Notes: generated from the sequence alone by a model not told the origin. 64,000 bases of DNA from Paenibacillus sp. EZ-K15 (GCF_002573715.1 NZ_PDHM01000018.1:208000-271999), one strand, 5' to 3'; positions 42,953 to 51,707 are shown, counted from the stretch's first letter. Numbers and translations: made by a program.

Positions 42953-43071
42953 GTTCCCCTCTTTAAGCCCATAACGCCACGCGACCTTTGCAGGAATAAC
43001 ACCGATTTTGTCGAATCAATAAATCTGTTTGAAAAATATTCCTAATTGTACAGTGAAGAGAGGTCATGTAA

Positions 43072-45045
43072 GTGAGAAAAACGTTGTATGTTCTCGTATT
43101 GTTCAGCATGCTGGTGGGACTTGGCTTTGCGGGCACGACACACGGGATCGCTTCTGCCGAAGAGTCCAGGCTCCAGATCAGCGATATTGCGGGAAGAAAC
43201 ACCTTCCTGATGAGCGATGGCTCCATGTGGTCCCTGATTGACGGACGACATGCCATACGGACGCCGGGTAAAGTTGCAGCCATCAGCGGTTATGAATACG
43301 CAGGCATCGGTATGACGCAGGATGGGCGATTAGTGGAATGGGATATCGGCAAGGGACCCGAGGTCGTTCCGGGAACAAGCGGCGTGAAGCAGATAGCGGG
43401 TTACTACTGGCTGAAGTCAGACGGTACCGTATGGGGCGGCTCGGAAAAAGCAAAAAGCCTCAGCGGCATTTTGCTGATCGCCAATGCCGATCAAGAATTT
43501 GCCGCCTTGTCCTCCAACGGGGAGCTGCTACTACAGGATAACTACAAAAAGGGACAATTCAAGAAGCTCGGCATCGTGGAAAACCCGGCAGGGGTCAAAT
43601 CCATGACGGTTCACAGCGGGCGTGTAGCCCTATTGCGTGACAACGGTGACGTGGTTGTATACGAAACGTCCAACTTTGACGATAAAGGGCGCATCATACC
43701 AGTTACCGTCGCTCAGAATGCATCTCATATCGTTTATGCTTCCAATGAGCCGACGGATCTTCTAATTGTGACGCTCCAAGACGGAACCGTATGGACAACC
43801 GGAGTGTATAAAGACCGCTGGAAGCTCAAGGAGCAGGTCTCCGGACTGAGCGGGATCGTAAAAACCTCCATTTACGGAAATGCAAAGGATCTATCGGAGG
43901 GATTCTATGCGCAGCGCTCTGACGGAAGCTGGATCCATCACAAGGATGGACAGAATAAATCGGTTGATGTGCCTGTCGTTAAGGCCGTATCGGTTTCGGT
44001 ATCCGATGCCAAGCCTTATGTAGGGGATACCCTGGAAGTCAGTATCCAGGAGACTTACACGAACGGGGCCAAGATCAAAGTACCGGTTAAAGATGCCCAG
44101 ATCGATATAGAGAAGCCTTATTTGATGAACATGCAGAAGAATGGAACACTGAAGTCTGCGGGCGTTGGCAAGACACAGATTACGGTAACCTCGGGTGGTC
44201 TGTCCAAATCGATAACGGTATCGTCCAGCCTGCGCAACAATTTGAAATATGCGAAACAGATCAACGGGAATATCATGGTGCCGGCGAAATCCGTCATTCA
44301 GGCACTGGGCGGCACCTACTCGGCCAAGAACGGAGCCGTGGAGGCCAAGTTCGGAGAGACCGTGCTCTCGCTTACGGCAGGCAGCAATCAGGCTAAGTTG
44401 AATGATAGTCCGCTGCGCCTAAAAGCAGCACCGATCACCGACAAAGGCGAGCTGCTGATTCCGGCCGCCGTGTTATCCGATGTTCTGGGTACGAAAATCA
44501 GCTGGGATACCAAGTGGAAACAAGCGAATATCTCCTTCGGAAGCGATGCAGAGATGACCATTGTCTCCAACGAAACGGCTGGCCTTATCAAAAAAGCGAT
44601 GCAAGGCAGCTTGGTTAAATTCATCGGCCGAACGTATTGGGTGAATGATTTCGAAGACTTGGAACGCTTCTCGAAATTATCGGTAACCGACATTTTGCCG
44701 GACGACAAAGGCGAATTCAACGTGATCTTCAAAACGGCATCAGGAAAAACAGTGAAAAGCTATCCTATGCGGTCTTCGGAAGTGCTGCAGCTGTTTGCAG
44801 ACCGTTCTTCTTTATTAAATTACGACCCTTATCAAAAATACAAATGGTCCGCATCGGTCTGGAAACAGATTAAAGCAGGCCAGGTTTCCCTCGGCATGAC
44901 AAAAGAACAGGTGCAGCTTTCATGGGGGAACCCGGCAGCCAAGGACATTACGACTGGCGGCGGAAAAACCATTGAAACCTGGGGGTACTCGAATTTCGAT
45001 ATCGTATCTTTCGTAAACGGTAAGGTTATATTGATTATGATGTAG
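43072..45045 (+). CDS. Secreted multidomain protein: RCC1-like propeller, Ig-like domain, copper-amine-oxidase-N-like domain
   Basis: 657 residues from GTG 43072 after GAGAGG. Signal peptide (KTLYVLVLFSMLVGLGFAG, cleavage near ASA-EE). Residues about 35-300 are weak RCC1-like repeats (LMSDGSMWSL, LKSDGTVWGG, LLRDNGDVVVYE, LQDGTVWTTG). Then an Ig-like BIG2 segment (about 300-385), a copper-amine-oxidase N-terminal-like domain (about 395-485; MVPAKSVIQALGGTYS, LIPAAVLSDVLGTKISW), and a C-terminal SmpA-like module (SLGMTKEQVQLSWGNP). No catalytic residues stand out. Probably binds the cell wall or a surface polymer; function unknown. Confidence 0.8.
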   Translation: MRKTLYVLVLFSMLVGLGFAGTTHGIASAEESRLQISDIAGRNTFLMSDGSMWSLIDGRHAIRTPGKVAAISGYEYAGIGMTQDGRLVEWDIGKGPEVVPGTSGVKQIAGYYWLKSDGTVWGGSEKAKSLSGILLIANADQEFAALSSNGELLLQDNYKKGQFKKLGIVENPAGVKSMTVHSGRVALLRDNGDVVVYETSNFDDKGRIIPVTVAQNASHIVYASNEPTDLLIVTLQDGTVWTTGVYKDRWKLKEQVSGLSGIVKTSIYGNAKDLSEGFYAQRSDGSWIHHKDGQNKSVDVPVVKAVSVSVSDAKPYVGDTLEVSIQETYTNGAKIKVPVKDAQIDIEKPYLMNMQKNGTLKSAGVGKTQITVTSGGLSKSITVSSSLRNNLKYAKQINGNIMVPAKSVIQALGGTYSAKNGAVEAKFGETVLSLTAGSNQAKLNDSPLRLKAAPITDKGELLIPAAVLSDVLGTKISWDTKWKQANISFGSDAEMTIVSNETAGLIKKAMQGSLVKFIGRTYWVNDFEDLERFSKLSVTDILPDDKGEFNVIFKTASGKTVKSYPMRSSEVLQLFADRSSLLNYDPYQKYKWSASVWKQIKAGQVSLGMTKEQVQLSWGNPAAKDITTGGGKTIETWGYSNFDIVSFVNGKVILIMM

Positions 45046-45100
45046 CCTGAGTAACAGGCCGGGGCAAGACCTCTGACCAGATAATATTCGTTCTCCCAAG

Positions 45101-45131
45101 AACAGACCACTCTTCTGAGCGGTCTGTTTTT
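45101..45131 (+). terminator. Intrinsic terminator
   Basis: AACAGACC..CTC pairs with GAG..GGTCTGTT, followed by TTTT; ends the 43072 gene. Confidence 0.85.
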
Positions 45132-45199
45132 ATTAGTGATTTTCAGATAGGTGGTTAAAACGATGATTCATGACAAGTCATTAAAGCAGATTCTCGCTT

Positions 45200-45252
45200 C
45201 AAAAAACAGGACCGCCCTAAGAAGAGGCCATGCCTCTTTTGGACGGTCTGTC
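45200..45252 (-). terminator. Intrinsic terminator after the YjcZ gene
   Basis: On the minus strand GACCGTCC..AAGAGGC pairs with GCCTCTT..GGGCGGTC and runs into TGTTTTTT. The gap 45132-45319 holds nothing else. Confidence 0.8.
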
Positions 45253-45319
45253 GTTGTGACTGCTCATGGTGCTCGGTATTACTTATTGATTCAATTGGTT
45301 TGTTCGCTCAAAAGATGGA

Positions 45320-45427
45320 TTAGATAAATGCGCGAGTAATGATCACCAACAAGATGAATAATACCAAAATAGCACCTACAGAAGAGCCATATCCATAGCC
45401 ACCATAACCTTCTCCTACTCCGCTCAC
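45320..45427 (-). CDS. YjcZ family sporulation membrane peptide
   Basis: 35 residues from GTG 45427, seven bases after AAAGGAGG; a longer in-frame reading upstream has no support. SGVGEGYGGYGYGSS is followed by one membrane helix (VGAILVLFILLVIITRAFI). This Gly/Tyr-rich head plus LVLFILLVII tail is the YjcZ signature; members are made late in sporulation in Bacillus. Own terminator downstream. Confidence 0.88.
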   Translation of the reverse strand: MSGVGEGYGGYGYGSSVGAILVLFILLVIITRAFI

Positions 45428-45632
45428 ATGAATCCCTCCTTTTTTGAACATACCACATGTTATGTTGGTTCCGCTCAAATGAACTGGGCTGCCGCCTGTT
45501 CGGGTTAAGAATAATGAATCAGCCCATGCCTTCGAATCTGCCGGATTTGGATTGAACATTTCCTTTGATTCCGATATGAAAGAGGCGTGGTTTAACCGTC
45601 GTTCCACCACGCCTCATGCGATCACTAATTGT

Positions 45633-45887
45633 CTATACCTGCGAAAGTTGTTCTTTTTCATCCCGATCGGTATCAGGATCTGAATATACAATTTTTCTGC
45701 GGCGATCGACCAAACCTTCCTCGCCCAACTCACGGTATTTGCGCATCCATACTTTCAGCCGTCCGATATCTGATATTTGTAAGGCGGATGCCACTTCTTT
45801 CTTAGTCATACCTTCCAGCCGCATGGCGACTGCCTTTTTCTTCGTTTCGAAACTGTAATGATGGAATGTCTGTCCCTTTTTCGCCAT
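45633..45887 (-). CDS. Helix-turn-helix domain protein (transposase-HTH-like)
   Basis: 84 residues from ATG 45887 after AGAGGTG. One HTH of the IS3/Tc1 N-terminal type: SFETKKKAVAMRLEGMTKKE, then VASALQISDIGRLKVWMRKY, followed by EEGLVDRRRK and a polar acidic tail. No transposase catalytic domain and no terminal inverted repeats were seen around it, so it is not called an insertion sequence. Possibly a domesticated DNA-binding protein; target unknown. Confidence 0.75.
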   Translation of the reverse strand: MAKKGQTFHHYSFETKKKAVAMRLEGMTKKEVASALQISDIGRLKVWMRKYRELGEEGLVDRRRKIVYSDPDTDRDEKEQLSQV

Positions 45888-46018
45888 GATTATCACCTCT
45901 TTACTACCTTTATCGGCTATCATCGACCTTCTTTCAATACCTAGGGCCTATTCCGACATGCGCATGCCTTCAAGGTCTATAGAACCGATGTTATTTCCAC
46001 CTAAATAAATCCATGTTA

Positions 46019-46027
46019 TGGTATAAT
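46019..46027 (+). promoter_or_regulatory. Extended -10 promoter for the TPR gene
   Basis: TGGTATAAT gives a TGn-TATAAT extended -10 about 40 bases before the TTG start; no good -35 is seen. Confidence 0.5.
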
Positions 46028-46065
46028 TTGTGTTACAACTTTACATAGAAATTGAGGGATCTCTT

Positions 46066-46737
46066 TTGTTTAAACTCATCATTTTTGGATTTCTATTCTA
46101 CATCTTCGGTAATCCGATTACGGCGATCCTGGTGCTGCTTCTCATCGTGTATGTGCTGGATCGCCGTTTTGTCGGGGTCTTTCCCAGTTTGACAAAGCCA
46201 ATCAAGCGTGCACGGAATATTTCCAAGCTGCGCAGACAGATTGCAGTTAGCCCCAGCGACGTTTCATCAAGACACGAGCTTGCCAGATTACTCTTGGAGC
46301 GCCGTAAGTATGGGGAAGCTCTGAAGCTGCTGGAATCCATAGCATCCAGTCTAGAGGACTCCGCCGAATTCTGGGACGATATCGGAAACGCACGCCTGCT
46401 TACCGGCAGCATCACGCAAGGGGAAGCGGATATTATCCGGGCACTGGAGATCAACCCAAGGGTCAAATATGGCCGGCCTTTTCTTCGGCTTGCTGATGCA
46501 TTTCGGGATTCGGATCGGGAGAAGGCGCTCCATTATTTGGAACAGTTCCATTCCATTCACTCTTCCTCCAGCGAAGCCTTTTATTTGCTGGGTTATATGT
46601 ATCAATCGCTTGGAAGGACCGATGATGCCAAGAAGTCCTATCAGGAATCGCTGGATGTGTATCGGTCACTGCCGAAATACAAAAAACGGCAAGAACGCAA
46701 ATGGGCAGTGCGCAGTTTTTTTAGGAAATTATTATAA
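46066..46737 (+). CDS. Tetratricopeptide-repeat membrane protein
   Basis: 223 residues from TTG 46066, after GAGGGAT; the longer in-frame start at 46030 would be upstream of that site. Residues 1-30 are hydrophobic (LIIFGFLFYIFGNPITAILVL), a membrane anchor, then a basic stretch (LTKPIKRARNISKLRRQ) and about four TPR units (ELARLLLERRKYGEALKLLE, ILRALEINP-like, EAFYLLGYMYQSLGRTDDAKK). Scaffold role for protein contacts is inferred; partner unknown. Confidence 0.82.
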   Translation: MFKLIIFGFLFYIFGNPITAILVLLLIVYVLDRRFVGVFPSLTKPIKRARNISKLRRQIAVSPSDVSSRHELARLLLERRKYGEALKLLESIASSLEDSAEFWDDIGNARLLTGSITQGEADIIRALEINPRVKYGRPFLRLADAFRDSDREKALHYLEQFHSIHSSSSEAFYLLGYMYQSLGRTDDAKKSYQESLDVYRSLPKYKKRQERKWAVRSFFRKLL

Positions 46738-46759
46738 ATCATAAGTGATCATATAAACT

Positions 46760-46804
46760 AAAGGGCGTCCACACGGTCAAGAGACCATGGGACACCCTTT
46801 TTTT
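46760..46804. terminator. Intrinsic terminator between the TPR and esterase genes
   Basis: AAAGGGCGTCC..GGTC pairs with GACC..GGACACCCTTT; seven T residues follow on the plus strand. The esterase gene converges from the other side and also ends here. Confidence 0.85.
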
Positions 46805-46821
46805 CTTGATCATTCGGTTTT

Positions 46822-47457
46822 CTATGCAAGTGGCTTGTACCCAAGCCGATTTAATTGTTCCGCGATCACCCGGTACCCTCGGCCATTCGGGTGTAAACCG
46901 TCCACCGACATCAGTTCTTTCTCTCGGCCAGAAAATTGTGTGTAAATATCAGCTACGCGAAAATAGCCGTCGCTTAACCCCATCAAATGCCGATTGAACC
47001 GAATCACGTATTCCGTCGCCTCCGTCCAGGCCGGATATGGATTATACAGACCGATAGCGCGAATAAAATAAGGTTTGCTGACCGGTGACTTTATTTTACG
47101 GATATGTTTGACGATATTAGCCACATGATTCTGACATCGATACAAGGCAGCGTCCAGCACCTCCCGATTCGGTCGACCTCCCGTGGACTTTACCGCACGT
47201 ATCAAGTCATTGCCTCCGATCGATATCGTAATGATCTGAGCCTGCTGCAGATGATAGCGAAACGTCGGAAGCTGAACTACCCGATCGTATAACTCATCCG
47301 AGGTTAATCCATTGACCCCGAGATTCTCATGGGCCACGAACTGGCGAAGCTTCTCCTCCGCCATCCGACGGTATAACGGAACAAAACCGCTGCCAGGCAT
47401 CGCCCCAAACCCAAAGGTCAAGGAATCGCCGACAGCGGTATAATGGTACACCAACAT
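46822..47457 (-). CDS. SGNH/GDSL-type esterase
   Basis: 211 residues from ATG 47457 just after AGGGGGTG. SGNH hydrolase blocks: block I VGDSLTFGFGA near residue 10 (nucleophile Ser), block II Gly in HENLGVNGLTSDE, block III IGGNDLIRAV near 82 (Asn), block V VDGLHPNGRGYRVIA near 190 (Asp and His). No signal peptide, so cytoplasmic. Similar to the YpmR/lysophospholipase-like group of Bacillota; natural substrate unknown. Confidence 0.88.
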   Translation of the reverse strand: MLVYHYTAVGDSLTFGFGAMPGSGFVPLYRRMAEEKLRQFVAHENLGVNGLTSDELYDRVVQLPTFRYHLQQAQIITISIGGNDLIRAVKSTGGRPNREVLDAALYRCQNHVANIVKHIRKIKSPVSKPYFIRAIGLYNPYPAWTEATEYVIRFNRHLMGLSDGYFRVADIYTQFSGREKELMSVDGLHPNGRGYRVIAEQLNRLGYKPLA

Positions 47458-47585
47458 GTTCACCCCCTGCCCCGCTCGTTACGACATTATATGAGGGATC
47501 ACCCCATTGCGAAACGGGTTTATTGTCTTGAATGGCAATTTTAATTCCACTCCAAGACGGCAAACATGCTTTTAATCTGAATAGC

Positions 47586-48017
47586 TTATTCTTCGGACTC
47601 CTCCACCTCGTAAATGCAGCGGAATCTTTCAACTCCCGGATACTTCTCTCCCAAGCTGTATACCTCAAAGCCGATACTGCGATAGAAGTTTACGGCTTCT
47701 TCGTCCGTTTCCGCAATCACTCGGGCCGGTTTAGGCTGAACCTCAAGGAGCAGCTCCAAAATCAATCCGCGACCATATCCCTTTCCCCGATTCTCCGGAA
47801 GAACGGCAAGATGCCGAATGGTAAGCTCGTCCTGATCGATATCAAAACCGATGACTCCTAAGAGAAGTCCATCCTCTTCATATCCAAACAACCGGTTGCG
47901 GCCCGTCTGATAAGAAGCTGCCGCCTGATCCACCGCTTCCGGATCCGGAAATACCGAGTAACTGAGCAGTTCCTTTACTTCGGGTTGTATCGCTTGCGCC
48001 GTTATATCTTTAAGCAT
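47586..48017 (-). CDS. GNAT family N-acetyltransferase
   Basis: 143 residues from ATG 48017, six bases after GGAG. CoA motif PENRGKGYGRGLI near residues 79-90, preceded by ELTIRHLAVLP and followed by VIAETDEEAVNFYRSIGFEVYS. N-terminal part (LLSYSVFPDPEAVDQAAASY) is variable. Substrate unknown. Next to a MarR regulator on the same strand (30 bases), possibly one transcript. Confidence 0.88.
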   Translation of the reverse strand: MLKDITAQAIQPEVKELLSYSVFPDPEAVDQAAASYQTGRNRLFGYEEDGLLLGVIGFDIDQDELTIRHLAVLPENRGKGYGRGLILELLLEVQPKPARVIAETDEEAVNFYRSIGFEVYSLGEKYPGVERFRCIYEVEESEE

Positions 48018-48047
48018 ACTTATCTCCAATCTAAAGCTTGTATAGGT

Positions 48048-48497
48048 CTACAACATCTTCTCTGCACTGATTCCCAGCTTGCGCAGCAGCATCGCCGCCT
48101 GTGCTCTCTCGTCTTCCGACAAACCGCTAAGCACCTTAACCATCAATTCCTGATGCTGAGGAAAAATGGCTTCGAAGAATTCTTGTCCCTCTGCGGTAAG
48201 CTCAGCATAAATAACGCGACGGTCCTCAGCGGAAGCCCGGCGAACCAGCAGATTTTTCTTTTGAAGCTTATCCACCACATATGTAATGTTACCGCTGGAG
48301 ATGAGCACCTTCTCCCCTATTTTCTGCAGCGGCTGCGGTCCTTTGTGATAGAGTACATCCAATACACCGAATTCGGTGGAGTTCAATCCGTGACTATTGA
48401 TGCTGCGATTCGAATGTGTCATAACTGCGTTATAAGCTCTGGCAAGGACAACCAGCAAATGTAACGGGGTATCCTCGTGTTCTTGAATATCCGACAT
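48048..48497 (-). CDS. MarR family transcriptional regulator
   Basis: 149-residue winged-helix repressor. STEFGVLDVLYHKGPQPLQK starts the DNA-binding part, recognition helix in SSGNITYVVDKLQKKNLLVR, wing in SAEDRRVIYAELTAEG near residues 90-105. ATG 48497 after GAGGGTG. Resembles the HypR/OhrR side of the family in length, but no redox Cys is present, so the signal is unlikely to be peroxide. It may control the adjoining GNAT gene. Confidence 0.9.
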   Translation of the reverse strand: MSDIQEHEDTPLHLLVVLARAYNAVMTHSNRSINSHGLNSTEFGVLDVLYHKGPQPLQKIGEKVLISSGNITYVVDKLQKKNLLVRRASAEDRRVIYAELTAEGQEFFEAIFPQHQELMVKVLSGLSEDERAQAAMLLRKLGISAEKML

Positions 48498-48546
48498 ATT
48501 TCACCCTCCGAAAGATATCATGTTATTAAGGTTAATGAACGCCGGA

Positions 48547-49263
48547 TCAACTGTCAAATGTATTCTTTGCTTCTATGCTCCCGGAATGCAGTATCCGTAC
48601 TGTTCCATCCTGGCAGCCTATGATCGCTTGGTCGGCCATACCGATAAACAGCCCATGTTCAACCACGCCCGGAATGTTGCCTAGCCGAGAGCTCAATTCC
48701 TCTGGGTGGGCAATATGCTGAAACCGGCAATCAGCAATATAATTCCCGTTATCCGTAACATAAAACCCTTCATCTTGCTTACGACGGATTTGCACCGTAC
48801 ATCCAAGCTGGGCCAGTGACCGAACTGTCCACTCATAAGCAAAAGGGACAATCTCAACCGGCAGCGGGAAAGCGCCGAGTTGAGTTACTGCTTTCGCTTC
48901 ATCTGCCACAATCACGAGCCGTTCGCTGTGAAAAGCAGTGATCTTCTCGCGGAGAAGCGCTCCGCCCCCTCCCTTGATTAAGCGCAGCTGGTCGTCCAGC
49001 TCATCAGCCCCGTCAATCGTCAGATCCAAGCGATCGATCTGATGTAAAGGCGTCAGGGATATTCCTTGTTCCATAGCCAGCTTCTCCGAAGCTTCAGAGG
49101 TAGCCACGGCCTGGATCGAGAGTCCGGATCTGACCATCTCGCCGATTTTGAGAATGGCGTAATAAGCGGTTGAGCCTGTGCCGAGCCCAATCTTCATTCC
49201 ATCCTGCACATACTTGGCGGCATGCTCCGCCGCCATTTTCTTCATATTATATTCACTCGTCAT
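48547..49263 (-). CDS. rpiA: Ribose-5-phosphate isomerase A
   Basis: 238-residue enzyme of the pentose phosphate pathway (ribose-5-P to ribulose-5-P). GLGTGSTAYYAI near residue 26, LTIDGADELDD near 82 and LIKGGGGALLREK near 93 (catalytic Glu and Lys). ATG 49263 after AGAGGGG. Single gene; not in an operon with other pentose genes. Confidence 0.96.
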   Translation of the reverse strand: MTSEYNMKKMAAEHAAKYVQDGMKIGLGTGSTAYYAILKIGEMVRSGLSIQAVATSEASEKLAMEQGISLTPLHQIDRLDLTIDGADELDDQLRLIKGGGGALLREKITAFHSERLVIVADEAKAVTQLGAFPLPVEIVPFAYEWTVRSLAQLGCTVQIRRKQDEGFYVTDNGNYIADCRFQHIAHPEELSSRLGNIPGVVEHGLFIGMADQAIIGCQDGTVRILHSGSIEAKNTFDS

Positions 49264-49351
49264 GTGAACCCCTCTTTCGTCTTAAGCTGAATCAAATGCT
49301 ATAATATGGGGTAAATTGATGGATTTCATACCATAACGAAAGGATTATACC

Positions 49352-49549
49352 ATGCGAACAGAGAACCAGATCAAATCCAAGATCAATGAACTTACGATGC
49401 AGAAGAAAAAGCTGCAAACCCGCTTGGCTGCTCTCGAAGAGAACAGTCCGGAGCGAGCCTCCCTTCTCAATCAGGAAGCCCGCCTCGATGATATGATCAC
49501 GATGCTGGAATGGGTACTGTTTGAGCCAAGCGGCTCCTATCATATGTAA
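49352..49549 (+). CDS. Small coiled-coil protein, 65 residues
   Basis: ATG 49352 after GAAAGGA, and a perfect terminator follows the stop, so this is a good small gene. The chain is almost all helix with heptad pattern: IKSKINELTMQKKKLQTRLA, then LEENSPERASLLNQEARLDD, ending in MLEWVLFEPSGSYHM. No membrane segment. It probably dimerises. I do not recognise a family beyond Paenibacillus-type conserved hypotheticals. Confidence 0.75.
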   Translation: MRTENQIKSKINELTMQKKKLQTRLAALEENSPERASLLNQEARLDDMITMLEWVLFEPSGSYHM

Positions 49550-49564
49550 AGTCGACTGACAAAC

Positions 49565-49591
49565 GTCAGGGGCGCTAACTGCGCCCCTGAC
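49565..49591 (+). terminator. Intrinsic terminator after the coiled-coil gene
   Basis: GTCAGGGGCGC and GCGCCCCTGAC form an 11-bp perfect stem with a five-base loop, then TTTC. Confidence 0.85.
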
Positions 49592-49721
49592 TTTCATTAA
49601 GATTACAGAATTTATAATTTTTCAGCGGAGCTGAACCATTCTATAATCGCAAGAAAACTTACCTTCGAATCGCGGTCGCTCATCCTTGAAAAGGCCTCGA
49701 TAGAGGTTTGTTTTTGGGGGT

Positions 49722-49773
49722 CCCCGCTAAGTATTTGGAATAAGCATCGAAGCATAGGCTCCACTTTGTGGGG
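49722..49773. repeat. Extragenic palindromic element
   Basis: CCCCGCTAAGT and ACTTTGTGGGG pair as an 11-base outer stem, with an inner GGA/TCC and AGC/GCT stem between. It lies just after the macrodomain gene stop. Preceding bases also contain GGGGGTCCCC and a CCTC-GATA-GAGG mini-hairpin. It resembles dispersed palindromes found between Paenibacillus genes; that comparison is from memory. The rest of 49592-49721 shows only a small TTCAGC/GCTGAA hairpin at 49621. Confidence 0.45.
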
Positions 49774-49778
49774 TTATT

Positions 49779-50354
49779 TTATATTTGCGCCTCCTTCTCC
49801 TGTGTGTACTGCTCAAGCCAATGGATATAGAGCTCTTCATTATCAGGAGAAAAACAAATGAAGTCAATCCGATCCAGGCGGTTATCCGGCAAATCTTCCT
49901 CAAGCAGCTTCGTAACCGCCTTTAACGCAACATCACATGCAGGAGCCTTAGGGTACTCATAGATACCCGTGCTTATATTAGGAAAGGCGATGCTTCTGGC
50001 ACCCACCTCGATTGCAAGCAGGAGACTGTTGCGGTAGCATTCCGCCAGCGTATGCTCCTCACGCCGTCCACCGCCCTCCCATATCGGGCCTACCGTATGA
50101 ATGATATGCTGAGCAGGCAGCTGGCCTGCACCGGTAATCACGGCATTGCCTGGTGGGCATCCGCCTTGCTGCTTGCGAATTTCCATGCACTGCTCCATGA
50201 TCTCCGGGCCGCCGGCGCTATGAATTGCGCCGTCCACGCCTTTTCCACCCAGCAGTCCCGAATTTGCAGCATTGACGATAATGTCGCCCGTCCATGTCGT
50301 AATATCGCCTATAAAGACGGAGACCGATGTCCTTCCGATTTTAAATGTTTTCAT
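49779..50354 (-). CDS. Macrodomain protein, probable O-acetyl-ADP-ribose deacetylase
   Basis: 191 residues from ATG 50354 after AAAGGAG. MacroD type: IVNAANSGLLGGKGVDGAIH (the ADP-ribose loop with Asn and Asp), then AGGPEIMEQCMEIR, GNAVITGAGQLPAQHIIHTVGP and FPNISTGIYEYP near residue 125. It binds and hydrolyses ADP-ribose derivatives. No sirtuin, ADP-ribosyltransferase or toxin-like neighbour is present within the window, so a housekeeping role is likely. Confidence 0.92.
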   Translation of the reverse strand: MKTFKIGRTSVSVFIGDITTWTGDIIVNAANSGLLGGKGVDGAIHSAGGPEIMEQCMEIRKQQGGCPPGNAVITGAGQLPAQHIIHTVGPIWEGGGRREEHTLAECYRNSLLLAIEVGARSIAFPNISTGIYEYPKAPACDVALKAVTKLLEEDLPDNRLDRIDFICFSPDNEELYIHWLEQYTQEKEAQI

Positions 50355-50423
50355 TTCGGAAAATCTCCTTTCGGTCTTTTATTTCTCTATTACCCCGCAA
50401 GTGGGTGGATTGACCCTGTTTGC

Positions 50424-50855
50424 CTATTCTGTTCTGGGCTTTTTTTTCGCAGCTGCAGACAGTCGATCGGTCAAGCTCTTCTCTTCCGCTCCTTGCAGCG
50501 CTTCCTCCACCGTACGGTAGAACATCAGCGTGCCGGTATCCCTGGCCTTCGTCAAATGATGAAGAAACACATTGCCGGCTTGCTCCAGCTTCAAATCCTC
50601 GGATTCATTCTTGACCCGGCAAAGATATACCTTCATCATGCCTTGCGGATCGCGAAATTCCATGACGCCGATGGGACTCATCGATCTTTTGTCCTCCTCC
50701 GTGAACTGAGGCGTCATATAAACGGTATATTCCGAAGCAGGCGGAGGAATGTATGCTTCCCGTTTTTTATCCGCAATTAATTTGGAATTCATGAATGCGA
50801 TGTAACCCGCCGCCGCGAACAAAAGGATGCAGGCAGCAATTGCGATATTGAACAT
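50424..50855 (-). CDS. Hypothetical membrane-anchored protein, 143 residues
   Basis: ATG 50855 after AAGGAGAG. One N-terminal membrane helix (about residues 2-22, IAIAACILLFAAAGYIAF), then a basic KKREAY and a folded domain that would face outside or inside: SEYTVYMTPQFTEEDKRSMS, MEFRDPQGMMKVYLCRV, MFYRTVEEALQG, ending in a Lys-rich tail. No family recognised. Alone between the macrodomain and TraX genes. Confidence 0.72.
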   Translation of the reverse strand: MFNIAIAACILLFAAAGYIAFMNSKLIADKKREAYIPPPASEYTVYMTPQFTEEDKRSMSPIGVMEFRDPQGMMKVYLCRVKNESEDLKLEQAGNVFLHHLTKARDTGTLMFYRTVEEALQGAEEKSLTDRLSAAAKKKPRTE

Positions 50856-50912
50856 GTATGTCTCTCCTTGTATATAATCAATCCATCGGGCATTAACCTA
50901 AAGAGTTCTTCT

Positions 50913-51536
50913 CTATAAAAACACCCGTAATAACGCAATAATCAGTAAATGCAGAGGATAAAATGAACGCCATACCCATCGGCTCACCCGGATAGACTCC
51001 AGCTTCCTCCATATATGCGGGCCATAGGCTATCGCAGCCGTCGGGATGACACTCCACATCTGCAGCTCCCAGTTATTAAGGAACCAGAATAACAGGTTCA
51101 ACACAATATGAAGCGGAACAAGCCAGCTGGCCTGGGCATATCGGAAAATCAAGATCAACAGCAGGCCGTAAGCTCCGTAATCAAACGGAAATTCGCTCAT
51201 TAGTGCACAGGCGGCAACAACAATCATCCATGATAACAGCTGGGAATCCGATCGTTCCAGCACATACAAAACGATGGCTCCAGCTACCAGGGTAATGACT
51301 ACATTCAACCCTTTAGGATCCAACGCAAGCTGATAGGGAATTTGGGAGATTGCCGCAATAACGGCCAGCCGAATGATATACTTGGGTCTCGAAGAAGTGT
51401 AGCGGTGCCCCTGAACGAGAGCATAGACGTAGATTGGGAAAGCAATGCGGCCGATGATTCTCCAAATCTCCTGATGCGGAAAAAACACAAGTCCTACATG
51501 ATCAATCAGCATCGTCAGCATGGCGATCCACTGCAT
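50913..51536 (-). CDS. TraX family membrane protein
   Basis: 207 residues from ATG 51536 after GAGGAGGGGG. Seven to eight membrane helices. The family start MQWIAMLTMLIDHVGLVFFP, RIAFPIYVYALVQGHRYT and FPFDYGAYGLLLILIFRYAQ are typical; the conserved Asp-His (IDHVG) may be catalytic. The F-plasmid member acetylates pilin, but chromosomal Bacillota members have no pilin and probably acylate another substrate. Single gene. Confidence 0.88.
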   Translation of the reverse strand: MQWIAMLTMLIDHVGLVFFPHQEIWRIIGRIAFPIYVYALVQGHRYTSSRPKYIIRLAVIAAISQIPYQLALDPKGLNVVITLVAGAIVLYVLERSDSQLLSWMIVVAACALMSEFPFDYGAYGLLLILIFRYAQASWLVPLHIVLNLLFWFLNNWELQMWSVIPTAAIAYGPHIWRKLESIRVSRWVWRSFYPLHLLIIALLRVFL

Positions 51537-51707
51537 GATAACCCCCTCCTCGCACTCGAAGATGTTGAATCCATATGTACTTGAAATCGATATATCTATT
51601 ATGGGTTGCAACACTGGGACTTGCAAGCGAAGAAAACATGCAGGAGCTCAGCAATGACAAGCGATAATGAAAAGCCCCCTAATGAATAATCAAAACTTCA
51701 AATCAAA

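Noticed and set aside
45633..45887. Insertion sequence
   Set aside because: Only an HTH domain is present; no catalytic DDE domain, terminal inverted repeats or target duplication were seen.
50052..50780. 242-codon plus-strand frame
   Set aside because: Antisense to the macrodomain and the 143-residue gene; no promoter or ribosome site, Cys/His/Arg-rich composition.
49779..51536. Defence or toxin-antitoxin island around the macrodomain and TraX genes
   Set aside because: No nuclease, ADP-ribosyltransferase, helicase or antitoxin pattern is next to them; genes have separate ribosome sites and ordinary spacing.
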